From Hyphomicrobiales bacterium (GTDB taxonomy: Bacteria; Pseudomonadota; Alphaproteobacteria; Rhizobiales; Devosiaceae): a stretch of DNA of 64,000 nucleotides. Shown piece by piece: positions 45,421 through 54,344 of this stretch. Where the stretch lies: assembly GCA_004144345.1 (NCBI GenBank), contig SEEL01000012.1, positions 1 to 64,000 of the forward strand, in the 5' to 3' direction. The position numbers and the translations under genes were made by a program. Below the pieces are notes generated by a model. That model saw only the letters and a program-made list of their open reading frames with translations. It had not been told where the DNA came from and ran no database searches. The first letter of the stretch is position 1; every line of letters begins with the position of its first letter.

Positions 45421-46935
45421 CTAATGCGCGCCGACGGCCAGCCGGAGCACGGCCTGTTCGGCGAAATGTTCACGCGCCAGCGCGCCCGCCACCCTGCCCT
45501 CGCGCAGTACGACGATGCGGTCGGACACCCCGATGACTTCCTCCATGTCGCTGGAGATCATGACGATGCCGACGCCAGCATCGGCGAGTTCGCGCATCAG
45601 CCGGTAAATCTCGGACTTCGCGCCGACGTCGATGCCGCGCGTCGGCTCGTCGAAGATGATCAGCCGCGGCCGCATCGACAGCCATTTGGCGAGCACGACC
45701 TTCTGCTGGTTGCCACCGGAGAGCTCCGCCGCGACGCGCGATACATCGGCCATGCGGATGCCAAGACGGCGGCGCTGATCCTCGGCGCGGTCGCGGAGCA
45801 GCCGGTCCGACACGAGGCCGCGCCGGGAGACCGATTGCAGGTCGGCCAGCGAGATATTGTCGGCAATGGTGCTCTCGATCACGAGGCCAGTCCGCTTGCG
45901 ATCCTCGGGCACCAGATAGAGCCCCGCGCGAATGGCATCGTGGGGCGTGCGCCCCGCGAAGGGTGCACCAGCGAACTCGATGTCGCCATCGAGCATTGGC
46001 GCGATGCCGAACAGCGCCTCGGCCAGCTCGGTTCGGCCCGCTCCCACGAGACCGGCGACGCCAAGTATTTCTCCTGCGCGCACCTCGAGATCGGCACGGG
46101 CACGCGGCCGGGCCGCGGTGCGGACGCCGCGAAGCGAGAGGACGGTGTCGCCGGCCGGCCGCGCCGGTGGTGTGTAGATGGTCTTGAGATCGCGCCCGAT
46201 CATCAGCCGGATCATGGCGTCGTGGCGGATATTACTGCGCGCAAGTTCTCCGGCCACCCGGCCGTCGCGCAGCCCCACCACGCGATCGGCGCACTCCTCG
46301 ATTTCGGCCAGCCGGTGCGAGATGTAGATGACCGCGATGCCCTGCTGCTTTAGATCGGCGATGACCTTCATCAGGGTCTTCGTCTCGGCCAGCGTAAGCG
46401 ACGACGTCGGCTCGTCCATGATGACGATGCGCGCCTCGATCGACAGGGACTTGGCGATCTCGAGCAACTGCCGTTCGGCGAGCGACAGATCGGCGACCAA
46501 CGTATCGGGACCAAATTTCGCGCCGACTCGGGCCAGCAACGGACGCGCCTCATCGCGCATCGCCTGCCGGTCGAGCAGGCGCAGCGGGCCATGCCGTTTC
46601 TCGCGACCGAGAAAGATGTTGGCCGCCACATCGAGATTGTCGAAGACGTTGAGTTCCTGATGCACGAAGGCAATGCCGGCGCCCTGCGACTGGCGCACCG
46701 TGAGATGGCTGCTGGCGGTATCACCGATGACGATGCGGCCGGCGCTCGGCTCGATGACGCCGCCGAGGATCTTCATCAGCGTCGATTTTCCCGCACCATT
46801 CTCGCCGATCAGCGCCAGCACTTCACCGGCGTGCACGGCCAGCGTGACATCGGAGAGCGCGACGACTCCGGGATAGACCTTGGAGATGTTCTCAAGGGCC
46901 AGAAGTGGTCGTGGCGCTAAATCGGTTGAAGTCAT
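45421..46935 (-). CDS. CUT2 sugar ABC transporter ATPase, double domain (RbsA-like)
   Basis: A 504-residue protein with two tandem ATPase domains. The first has Walker A GENGAGKST and Walker B IVIMDEPTSSL; the second has an incomplete Walker A, as is usual in this family, and ABC signature LSGGNQQ. ATG 46935 follows a weak ribosome site; a TTG two codons earlier is also possible. Separated from the binding-protein gene by 105 bases holding two hairpins. Confidence 0.9.
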   Translation of the reverse strand: MTSTDLAPRPLLALENISKVYPGVVALSDVTLAVHAGEVLALIGENGAGKSTLMKILGGVIEPSAGRIVIGDTASSHLTVRQSQGAGIAFVHQELNVFDNLDVAANIFLGREKRHGPLRLLDRQAMRDEARPLLARVGAKFGPDTLVADLSLAERQLLEIAKSLSIEARIVIMDEPTSSLTLAETKTLMKVIADLKQQGIAVIYISHRLAEIEECADRVVGLRDGRVAGELARSNIRHDAMIRLMIGRDLKTIYTPPARPAGDTVLSLRGVRTAARPRARADLEVRAGEILGVAGLVGAGRTELAEALFGIAPMLDGDIEFAGAPFAGRTPHDAIRAGLYLVPEDRKRTGLVIESTIADNISLADLQSVSRRGLVSDRLLRDRAEDQRRRLGIRMADVSRVAAELSGGNQQKVVLAKWLSMRPRLIIFDEPTRGIDVGAKSEIYRLMRELADAGVGIVMISSDMEEVIGVSDRIVVLREGRVAGALAREHFAEQAVLRLAVGAH

Positions 46936-46955
46936 CGGCAACTCTGGAGCGGAAG

Positions 46956-47027
46956 GCCCGCCGGCTATCAGGGGCCGGCGGGCAGAGGAGATGGGACCGC
47001 ACCGGCCCCGGGAGCGTTCCGGTGCGG
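46956..47027 (-). other. double hairpin between binding-protein and ATPase genes
   Basis: First stem: GCCCGCCGGC (46956-46965) with GCCGGCGGGC (46974-46983), ten bases, perfect, eight-base loop. Second stem: CCGCACCGG (46997-47005) with CCGGTGCGG (47019-47027), nine bases, perfect. Both lie within the 105-base gap after the binding-protein stop. Likely mRNA 3' protection or partial termination. Confidence 0.6.
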
Positions 47028-47040
47028 CAGCATGGCAGCC

Positions 47041-47988
47041 CTAGCCGCCGATGCGTTCCTTCAGCTCGGCCTCGAAGGCATCGACATTAGCCTTGTCGAT
47101 GACCTTGGTCGGCACAATGATCAGGCCATCCGCAGGGACGCCCGACTTGTCGCCTTCGAGATATTTCGCCAGCAGATGCATGCCCTGATAGCCCCACTGA
47201 TAGGGGTCCTGGACTACCGTGCCGGCGAAACTGCCCTCGCGGACTGCACCGAGCGTGATCGGATCCTCATCGAAGCCGATGACGGTAACCTGCCCAAGCT
47301 TGCCGGCGGCCTGCAGGGCTTCGTAGATCTTGGGCGGGTTGTAGGAATAGAACCCGACCATGCAGTTGATGTCGGGATTGGCGGCGAGGACGTCATCGAC
47401 ATTGGAGCGCGCCCGGGCGAAATCTACATCGTCGCCACGCACATCCACCAGCTCGATGCCCTTGCCCTCGACCGCCTGACGGAAGCCGGCGATGCGCTCG
47501 ATGGCGTTGTCAGCACCGAGGAAGCCGACAAAGCCCATGCATTTGGCGCCATTGGGCAATGCCTTGACGGCGATCTCACCAGCCTGGACGCCGGCCAGCG
47601 TATTGGACGAGCCCAGATAGGCGATACGGTTGCTCGCCGGGGCGTCACTGTCGGTGGTGAAGAGCGGCACCTGCGCGGCAATGCGGTTGAAGGCGTCGAT
47701 CGAGTTCTTCGGATCGGCCGACGAGATCATGATGGCATCGGTGCCGGCGGCGACGAGATCGTCCATCAGGGCATTCTGCAGGGCTGCAGTACCCTGCGCG
47801 GGATAGCGGAACTGCAGCTCGTAGTTCGGCAATTCGGACTGCGCCTTGTTCACGCCGGCTTCCGCCAGCTTCCAGAAATCGGAAGCGGCATTGACCACGA
47901 AGGCGAGCTGCTTCTTGTCCTGCGCCACGGCCGGACCGGCCAGCACGGCCGCAAGTGCAACGATAGATACGGTAAGTTTGACGTTCAT
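47041..47988 (-). CDS. CUT2 sugar ABC substrate-binding protein
   Basis: A 315-residue periplasmic protein with a signal peptide (MNVKLTVSIVALAAVLAG, cleavage near AVAQD) and the Peripla_BP_4 fold (LAFVVNAASDFWKLAEAGVNKA, in part, DPYQWGYQGMHLLAKYL near the end). ATG 47988 has GGGAGG six bases upstream; the earlier open frame lacks a signal. First gene of the CUT2-A importer. Ligand unknown, probably a monosaccharide or polyol. Confidence 0.9.
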   Translation of the reverse strand: MNVKLTVSIVALAAVLAGPAVAQDKKQLAFVVNAASDFWKLAEAGVNKAQSELPNYELQFRYPAQGTAALQNALMDDLVAAGTDAIMISSADPKNSIDAFNRIAAQVPLFTTDSDAPASNRIAYLGSSNTLAGVQAGEIAVKALPNGAKCMGFVGFLGADNAIERIAGFRQAVEGKGIELVDVRGDDVDFARARSNVDDVLAANPDINCMVGFYSYNPPKIYEALQAAGKLGQVTVIGFDEDPITLGAVREGSFAGTVVQDPYQWGYQGMHLLAKYLEGDKSGVPADGLIIVPTKVIDKANVDAFEAELKERIGG

Positions 47989-48161
47989 TGGTTTCCTCCC
48001 AAATCGGCAGGGCGGGTTAGCCGCTCCCGACGACGTTTTCCCTGTCCCGCGGCACCCATTGCCGCCAGACGTCATACCCATCGCGATCCACGAGCGGACG
48101 CCGGTAGCGGGAACCCCGCCAGTCCGGCACGCGAGCGGTATCCTGTGCCGCGTCCCTGCCC

Positions 48162-49136
48162 CTAACCCGGGTACCAGACGACGCGTGGATCATCGGCCGC
48201 CCGAACGTAGTTCCAGGCCTGCGCGATGAGTTGTTCGAGATCGACAAGCGGTCGCCATCCGAGCACCAGGCGGGCCTTGGCGTTGTCGAGCCAATTGCTG
48301 AAATAGGGTGTCGCGATATCGACCACGGGCAGACCGTGCGCGGCGCTCAAGTGCCGCGCCACATCGCCATAGTCGACCGGCTCGGACATCGAGATGTTGA
48401 ACAGTTCGCCACTGGCGGCGGGATTGTCGAGCGCCGCAAGAATGGCGCGCACCAGATCATCCACATGAATGAAGTTGCGCTTCAGCGGCGTGCCGTCGGC
48501 CGCGCGCAGTAGCGGCACCGTTTCGGTCTGCGCCAGGCGCTCGATCTGGTCAGCGCTGAAGAACTCGCTCCAGGCGGGACCGCCGAACTGCGCGCGAAAA
48601 CTGAGGACATGGCGGAAGTCGTCCTTTTCCATGATCCACGGCGCGCGCAGGCAGCAACCATTGAGGCCGTACTGGATGGCGTACTGCTCCAGCATCACTT
48701 CCTCGATGACCTTGGTCAGCGCATAACAGCCGGGATAGGCGCGGCGCGGTGAGCTCTCGGTGATGGGAGCGTCGTAGTGCTGGAAGATGTGCCCCACCGA
48801 GCAGTCGCCGCCGATCAGCACGAACTGCCTTGCCGTGGGCGAGGCGCGAAACGCCTCGAGCAAATTGAACATGCCCTTCAAGCCAACATCGATGGCGAGG
48901 TCCGGCGATTCCTTGACCGCCGCCATGTGGAGCACATGCGTGACGTCAGCCATGGCGAGCCGCATGGCAGCCGGATCAGAAAGCGAAGCGCGCACCACTT
49001 CGACGGCCGGATGATTGAGGGTCCGGTTGTTGCAGACCGCCCGGACGGACCAGCCAGCAAAGCGCTGTTCCGCCAGGAAGGCAGGCAGGAAGTTCGTTCC
49101 CACCTTGCCTGTGATGCCGGTAACCAGAAGCTTCAA
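48162..49136 (-). CDS. NAD-dependent epimerase/dehydratase family protein
   Basis: A 324-residue extended SDR with N-terminal TGITGKVG cofactor motif, VLHMAAVKESPD, and the active-site Tyr-Lys in CYALTKVIEE. TTG start with no strong ribosome site (GGGGCCTGACAG). It lies between the two CUT2 binding-protein genes, in the same direction as both, and probably acts on a sugar or sugar nucleotide brought in or made nearby. Specific reaction unknown. Confidence 0.85.
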   Translation of the reverse strand: MKLLVTGITGKVGTNFLPAFLAEQRFAGWSVRAVCNNRTLNHPAVEVVRASLSDPAAMRLAMADVTHVLHMAAVKESPDLAIDVGLKGMFNLLEAFRASPTARQFVLIGGDCSVGHIFQHYDAPITESSPRRAYPGCYALTKVIEEVMLEQYAIQYGLNGCCLRAPWIMEKDDFRHVLSFRAQFGGPAWSEFFSADQIERLAQTETVPLLRAADGTPLKRNFIHVDDLVRAILAALDNPAASGELFNISMSEPVDYGDVARHLSAAHGLPVVDIATPYFSNWLDNAKARLVLGWRPLVDLEQLIAQAWNYVRAADDPRVVWYPG

Positions 49137-49237
49137 CTGTCAGGCCCCTTCAGACGCGGGCCACAAGCCCGAACGCAATGCGCGCCTCCAGTGGGCAGGG
49201 CACCACCGGGCGCCATGCCATTGCTTGGAGGACAAGG

Positions 49238-50227
49238 TTACGGGGCGCAGAAGCCCGGTTCTTCATGGGTGCAGACGTCGAGGCCCGTATATTGCGGGTC
49301 GGGCACCGTCTCGCCGTTGATGAGCTTGATCATCACATCGGGAGCCTTGAGGCCCATCTCGCGCGGCCGCTGCCCGATCTGGGCGTGGCTGCGGCCTTCG
49401 TTGAAGGCCTGGACCTGCGGCGGCAGCGTGTCGCCGGCAACGATGATGAGATCATTGCTCTTCAGCCGGTCCATGACCTGGTCGGTGACCTGGGCATAGG
49501 CCTGCGGCGCGAACTGGGCCCAGCCACCGATCAGGATGAAGGCGTCGAGATCGGGGTTGGCCGTGAACACGTCGGCCATCTGCTGATTGGCCAGATCGAT
49601 CTGGTCATTGGTGAACACGGGGCAGCCCTGGATTTCGGTCCAGCCACCTTCGCCAGCGAGGCGTGCCGTACCCTTGGCGCCCGAGATCGTGTCGCGGAAG
49701 CCGGCGGCCCGCGCATTGATGTTGTCAGCAGCGACGTTGCCGAGCTGGAGGCAAATGGTGCCGCCCGCCGGCTTCAGCCGCTGCGCCTGCTGGGCCATCA
49801 TCACGCCCATCAGATAGTTGTCGGTGCCAAGGAACGTGGCACGCAGCCCCCTGTCGGCTTCCGACAGATCCGCATCGACGGTCATGACCGGAATCTTGGG
49901 CGCGATTTCCTTGAGCCGGTTGGCCATCGCGGGCGCGTTGGAGGGCGAAATGGCAATCGCCGCGACGCCCTTGGTGATCAGATCGTCGACAATCTGCACC
50001 TCACCCGCCTCGTCGGCGCTCGACGCCGGGCCGGTGTAGAAGCATTCATATTCTGAACTCGGATTGGCCGCGGCCCAATCCTGACAGCCGAGATTGATCT
50101 GCTCGAAGAACGGATTGTCCAAACCCTTGACCACGATCGCCAGGGTTTTCTTTTCCTGCGCCTGAGCACCAGCGGCAGCCATCGCCAGAATGGCGGTGAG
50201 CGCGGCCAGCTGACTTACGTACCTCAT
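49238..50227 (-). CDS. CUT2 sugar ABC substrate-binding protein, Cys-rich
   Basis: A 329-residue periplasmic protein (signal peptide MRYVSQLAALTAILAMAAAG, cleavage near AQAQE) with the Peripla_BP_4 fold (LAIVVKGLDNPFFEQINLG). Six cysteines occur in the mature part: GCQDW, YECF, TICLQ, GCPVF, DVCTH and GFCAP. That is unusual for this family and suggests disulfides. Divergent from the ATPase-permease pair at 50483-52242, its probable partners (CUT2-B). Confidence 0.88.
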   Translation of the reverse strand: MRYVSQLAALTAILAMAAAGAQAQEKKTLAIVVKGLDNPFFEQINLGCQDWAAANPSSEYECFYTGPASSADEAGEVQIVDDLITKGVAAIAISPSNAPAMANRLKEIAPKIPVMTVDADLSEADRGLRATFLGTDNYLMGVMMAQQAQRLKPAGGTICLQLGNVAADNINARAAGFRDTISGAKGTARLAGEGGWTEIQGCPVFTNDQIDLANQQMADVFTANPDLDAFILIGGWAQFAPQAYAQVTDQVMDRLKSNDLIIVAGDTLPPQVQAFNEGRSHAQIGQRPREMGLKAPDVMIKLINGETVPDPQYTGLDVCTHEEPGFCAP

Positions 50228-50482
50228 TGTAGTTCCTCCCTTTGTAGTGACAGGGCGCCCGGCGGTTCCGAACGCCCATTTCTCCGTCCTGCCGGTGTTT
50301 GATCTCCCCCCAGCAGCCCGATGCTCTCGCTGGCCACGCAGCTTGTTCGCTGCCTGCCTATATTATTTGATAATATCATCATTGATCTTGCCACGACGTC
50401 AAGCTGGAATCTATTGATCAAGCAACGGCACGAGCCACGGCACCCCACGGGGCCGAGCAACTGACGAGTCTTCGGGGGAGCA
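50228..50482. promoter_or_regulatory. divergent promoter region of CUT2-B with AT-rich palindrome
   Basis: In 255 bases, the only clear element is TATTATTTGATAATA (50361-50375; arms TATTAT/ATAATA) overlapping TGATAATATCA (50368-50378), an odd palindrome. A near copy TGATAATATTA occurs at 50500-50510, inside the start of the ATPase gene. They fit paired sites for a LacI-type repressor; the LacI gene at 52249 is a candidate. Confidence 0.4.
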
Positions 50483-51223
50483 ATGACGGCACTAAGGCTT
50501 GATAATATTAGTAAACACTTCGGCGCCATTCACGCCCTGACCGATGTCTCGCTGAGCATCGAGCCCGGCGAGGTGATGGGCCTGATGGGCGACAATGGCG
50601 CCGGCAAATCGACGCTGGTGAAGGTGATCGCCGGGAACTTTGCTCCCACGGCTGGCGAGATCCACATTGCCGATAGCCGGGTGCAGTTCCACAAACCGCT
50701 AGACGCCCAGCGGGCCGGCATCGAGGTCGTCTACCAGGACCTCGCGATCTGCAACAATCTGTCGGCCGCCTCGAACGTCTTTCTAGGCCGCGAACTGACG
50801 CGGCAGTTCGGCCCTATCCGCATCGTCGACTACGCGACCATGCGCGCCCGCGCCGGCGAACTGTTCAAGCGGCTCAAGTCCGAAACGCGGCCGAGCGATC
50901 TGGTGAAGCGCATGTCGGGCGGCCAGCGGCAGGCCGTCGCCATCGCGCGCACCCTTCTCAGCGACGCCAAGATCGTACTGATGGACGAGCCTACCGCCGC
51001 CATATCGGTGCGGCAGGTGGCCGAGGTGCTCAACCTCATCCGCCAGCTTCGCGACCACGGCATCGCTGTGGTGCTGATCAGCCACCGCATGCCCGACGTC
51101 TTCCAGGTGGCGGACAGGATCGCCGTGCTGCGGCGCGGCCGGCTGGTGGCCAGCAAGAAGGCCGCCGACTCCTCGCCCGAGGAGGTCACCGGCCTCATCA
51201 CCGGCGCCATTGAATTTGCATGA
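50483..51223 (+). CDS. CUT2 sugar ABC transporter ATPase, single domain (FrcA-like)
   Basis: A 246-residue ATPase with Walker A GDNGAGKST, signature MSGGQRQ, Walker B IVLMDEPTAAI and ISHRMPDVF switch region. Unlike RbsA-type proteins it has one domain, as in FrcA of rhizobia. ATG 50483 has GGGGGA seven bases upstream. The permease gene follows with overlap or a short gap. Confidence 0.9.
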   Translation: MTALRLDNISKHFGAIHALTDVSLSIEPGEVMGLMGDNGAGKSTLVKVIAGNFAPTAGEIHIADSRVQFHKPLDAQRAGIEVVYQDLAICNNLSAASNVFLGRELTRQFGPIRIVDYATMRARAGELFKRLKSETRPSDLVKRMSGGQRQAVAIARTLLSDAKIVLMDEPTAAISVRQVAEVLNLIRQLRDHGIAVVLISHRMPDVFQVADRIAVLRRGRLVASKKAADSSPEEVTGLITGAIEFA

Positions 51224-51240
51224 CCGAGCAAGGAAAAGAC

Positions 51241-52242
51241 ATGTCGACGAACACCCTGACGGACGCCATCGGCGGCTCGGAGCATCGCAATCCGCTGGCG
51301 CGCCTTGTCAGTCACCAGACCTTCTGGGTCTTCCTCGCGGCGCTACTTGCTTGCCTTGCGCTTGCCCTACTCACCGACACCTTCGCCACCGAACGCAACC
51401 TGTTCAATGTGTCGCGCAATTTTGCCTTTGTCGGCATCATCGCGCTGGGCATGACCGCGGTCATTGCGCTGGGCGGCATCGACCTTTCGGTCGGCTCCAC
51501 GGTGGTGCTTTCAGCCATGACGGTGGCTGTGCTGATGTCAGGTGGAATGCCGTTTTGGATCGGCATCCCCGCGGCGCTGCTGGTGGCGGTCGCGGTCGGT
51601 GTCGTCAACGGCGTGCTGATCGCCTATGTCGGCATGCCGCCCTTTGTCGTCACGCTCGGCATGCTCTCCGTGGCGCGCTCGCTGGCGATGGTCCTCTCCG
51701 ACAACAAGATGATCTACGAGTTCGGCCCCGATCACGGGCTGCTGCTGGGGCTGGGCGGCGGCTCGACCATGGGCCTGCCCAATCCGCTGATCGTTCTCGC
51801 GATCCTCGCGGCGATTACCGGCTTCCTGTTCAGATGGACGCGCTGGGGGCAGCACCTGTTCGCCATCGGCGGCAATGAGCAGGCCGCCAAGCTCACGGGT
51901 ATTCCCGTCCGCCAGTTGAAGGTCTCGGTCTATGTGTTCTCGGCCCTGACCGCCGGCATCACCGGCGTGCTCGAAGTGGGCTGGCTCGGTGGCGTCACCA
52001 CCAATCTCGGCCAGGGCATGGAACTGTCGGTCATTGCGGCGGCCGTTATCGGCGGCGCCAATCTGGCGGGCGGCGTCGGCACCGCCTTCGGCGCGATCGT
52101 CGGTGCGCTGCTGATCGAAGTGATCCGCAACAGCCTGATCCTGCTTGGCATCAGTACATTCTGGCAGGGCGCCTTCGTCGGCTCATTCATCGTCATCGCC
52201 GTCGCCTTCGACCGCTTCCGCAGCGTGCGCTCGTCGGAATAG
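51241..52242 (+). CDS. CUT2 sugar ABC transporter permease (FrcC-like)
   Basis: A 333-residue permease with the family hallmark GMTAVIALGGIDLSVGSTVVL and late GGANLAGGVGTAFGAIVGALL. I chose ATG 51241, which has AAGGA about six bases upstream; ATG 51220, overlapping the ATPase stop as ATGA, is the alternative. It ends six bases before the convergent LacI gene. Confidence 0.9.
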   Translation: MSTNTLTDAIGGSEHRNPLARLVSHQTFWVFLAALLACLALALLTDTFATERNLFNVSRNFAFVGIIALGMTAVIALGGIDLSVGSTVVLSAMTVAVLMSGGMPFWIGIPAALLVAVAVGVVNGVLIAYVGMPPFVVTLGMLSVARSLAMVLSDNKMIYEFGPDHGLLLGLGGGSTMGLPNPLIVLAILAAITGFLFRWTRWGQHLFAIGGNEQAAKLTGIPVRQLKVSVYVFSALTAGITGVLEVGWLGGVTTNLGQGMELSVIAAAVIGGANLAGGVGTAFGAIVGALLIEVIRNSLILLGISTFWQGAFVGSFIVIAVAFDRFRSVRSSE

Positions 52243-52248
52243 CCGCTG

Positions 52249-53283
52249 CTAGCGCTGCGTCGACTCGCGCTCGAGGAGTTCGCACTCGACCTTGATCCGG
52301 CTCGGCAAGGAATGGAGCCCGCCGGCATCGTCGAGCAGCAGTTCGACGGCCGAGCGGCCCATCTCATAGAGCGGCAGCACCAGCGTGCTCAGCGGCGGAT
52401 GCATGTACTGGGCGATCTCGCGGTCATCGAAACCGATCACCGCGACGTCGCGTGGCACTTCGTGTCCGAGTTCCCTGAGGGCATCGTAGCAACCGACGGC
52501 CATCATGTCGTTGGCGCAGAAGATGCCGTCCGGAGGTTCGGCCAGCGCCATGAGTTCGTGCGTCATCTCATAGCCCGATGATGGCTCCCAGTTGCCCGGC
52601 TTCACCAGCGCCGCGTCGAACGGCACGTCATTGCTCGCCAGCGCCTGCTTGTAGCCCTTGAGCCGGTCGCGCGCCGCGTCGACGCCCTGCTGCCCGTTGA
52701 TCAGCGCGACCCGCTTGCAGCCCTTGTTGAGCAGATGTTCTGTCGCCACCCGGCCGCCCAGCACGTCGCCGGGGAGGATCGAATGGAATTTGTGCGCCTC
52801 GTCGTAGCAGTTCACCAGCACGAGCCGGTGCCGCGCCAGCGCCGCCGGCGGCTGCACCTGCCGCGTGAGGATGGTGCCATAGATGAGCCCGAGGATCGGC
52901 ATCTGGCCGAGGCCGGCGAGGATGTTGGTCTCGACGTCGGCATCGGCATGGCTGACGCCCATCAGCATGTTGATGCCGGCTTCGAGGGCCTTGTCGCGGG
53001 CGCCCTCGAAGGCGAGCGACATCCAGGGATCGGTGATGGTCTCGTCGGCGATGAAGATGATGGTGGACTGGCCGCCCGGCGCCGCCCGCTGGCCGCGCCG
53101 CACGAATTTGTAGCCCAGTGCCTGGGCCGCATCGACGACGCGCTTGCGCGTCTCATCGGCCAGCCGCCCGCTCTTTCCCCCGCTCAGCACCAGCGACACT
53201 GTGGCCTGCGAAACGCCCGCCGCGGCCGCCACATCCATCATGGTCGGCCGTCCGCTTGGTGATCTGCGCTTCGAACTAACCAC
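52249..53283 (-). CDS. LacI-family transcriptional regulator
   Basis: A 344-residue repressor with the LacI helix-turn-helix (TMMDVAAAAGVSQATVSLVLSG) and a sugar-binding domain (STIIFIADETITDPWMSLAFEG, in part). GTG 53283 is my choice; the open frame runs further but without family resemblance. Convergent with the CUT2-B permease, which it likely controls together with the divergent binding-protein gene. Confidence 0.88.
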   Translation of the reverse strand: MVSSKRRSPSGRPTMMDVAAAAGVSQATVSLVLSGGKSGRLADETRKRVVDAAQALGYKFVRRGQRAAPGGQSTIIFIADETITDPWMSLAFEGARDKALEAGINMLMGVSHADADVETNILAGLGQMPILGLIYGTILTRQVQPPAALARHRLVLVNCYDEAHKFHSILPGDVLGGRVATEHLLNKGCKRVALINGQQGVDAARDRLKGYKQALASNDVPFDAALVKPGNWEPSSGYEMTHELMALAEPPDGIFCANDMMAVGCYDALRELGHEVPRDVAVIGFDDREIAQYMHPPLSTLVLPLYEMGRSAVELLLDDAGGLHSLPSRIKVECELLERESTQR

Positions 53284-53388
53284 GTGCCGATGCCCCTGCT
53301 GCGGCCCCCTATCTACTGCCGATTCACTTAGCAGGCTACGGGCGTTCGGCATATCCGCGGGCGCTATCTGGCCCACAATTGATAAGCC

Positions 53389-54252
53389 CTAGGCCAGCGC
53401 GCGTTTTCGCGGCGGCATGGCCGCAGCGATTACGTTGAGCAGTCCTGAGGCGACGACGATCACGAGGCCGACGAGCGCCACCCAGTCCGGATATTCACCG
53501 AACCAGAGCGCGCCGAACAGTATTGCCCAGATCATCTGCGAATAGTGCGTCGGCGCGATCGCATTGGCCGGCGCGAGGGTGCTCGCCTGGATCATCAACA
53601 GCCAGGCGACGCCGACGCACAGCCCGTGTCCCAGGAAGAGCGCCAACTGCGCGAGGCTCGGCATGACGAAGCCGGGCAGCATCAGCACGCCATTGAAGAT
53701 CATCCCGTACAGCACGCCTAGCGCCACGATGCTCAGGGGACTCTCGTCGGCTGCGACCTTGCGCAGGATGGTATTGGAAACCGCTGTCAGGCCAGCCCCG
53801 GCAAGGATCGTGAGGTGACCCGCGAGGACATTGTCAAAGCCCGGACGGATCACCAGCAGGACGCCCAGAAAGCTGATCAGCAGCAGACCCCAGCGATGTG
53901 GCGCCACCTTCTCGCCCAGGAAGAGGACGGACAGCACGGTGACAAAGAGGGGTGTGGTGAAGGCAATCGCATAATAGTCAGCGAGCGCGATTTGCGTGAG
54001 CGCGAAGATACCACAAGCGCCCGACAGACCGATCGCCACGGAGCGCAGGTGCACAAGCAAGGGATGCTTGAGTTTCAAGATGTTGCGCCAGCTGTGCCGG
54101 CGATTGGTCAGCGCGACCGGAATGATCGAGAACAGGATTGTGAAGAACGCGATTTCGAAAGCGGGCATCCCCGTTCCCGTGACCTTGACCAGGGCATCGG
54201 CGATCGAAAACAGCAGGAAGCTGACGAACGCCAGAATGACGCCGGTCGACAT
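53389..54252 (-). CDS. DMT/EamA-family transporter
   Basis: A 287-residue inner-membrane protein of about ten helices in two EamA halves (VSFLLFSIADALVKVTG and LFGALWFGEYPDWVALVGLV). The open frame upstream of 54252 is a shadow of the SDR gene. ATG 54252 has AAGGA ten bases upstream, rather far. Substrate unknown; it may move a product of the neighbouring catabolic genes. 105 bases separate it from the LacI gene. Confidence 0.82.
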   Translation of the reverse strand: MSTGVILAFVSFLLFSIADALVKVTGTGMPAFEIAFFTILFSIIPVALTNRRHSWRNILKLKHPLLVHLRSVAIGLSGACGIFALTQIALADYYAIAFTTPLFVTVLSVLFLGEKVAPHRWGLLLISFLGVLLVIRPGFDNVLAGHLTILAGAGLTAVSNTILRKVAADESPLSIVALGVLYGMIFNGVLMLPGFVMPSLAQLALFLGHGLCVGVAWLLMIQASTLAPANAIAPTHYSQMIWAILFGALWFGEYPDWVALVGLVIVVASGLLNVIAAAMPPRKRALA

Positions 54253-54344
54253 GTCTTTGATATCCTTGTCTGGAGAGTGACCTGGGGAGCGTGGGGGCGG
54301 GCGTGGACGCTCCGCCCCAAGGACTTCTCGAAGGGTCTCTGCGC

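Noticed and set aside
49185-49231. CCTCCA...TGGAGG as a fifth hairpin after a binding-protein gene (CUT2-B)
   Set aside because: Six-base stem closing a 35-base loop with weak inner pairing; not comparable with the other four.
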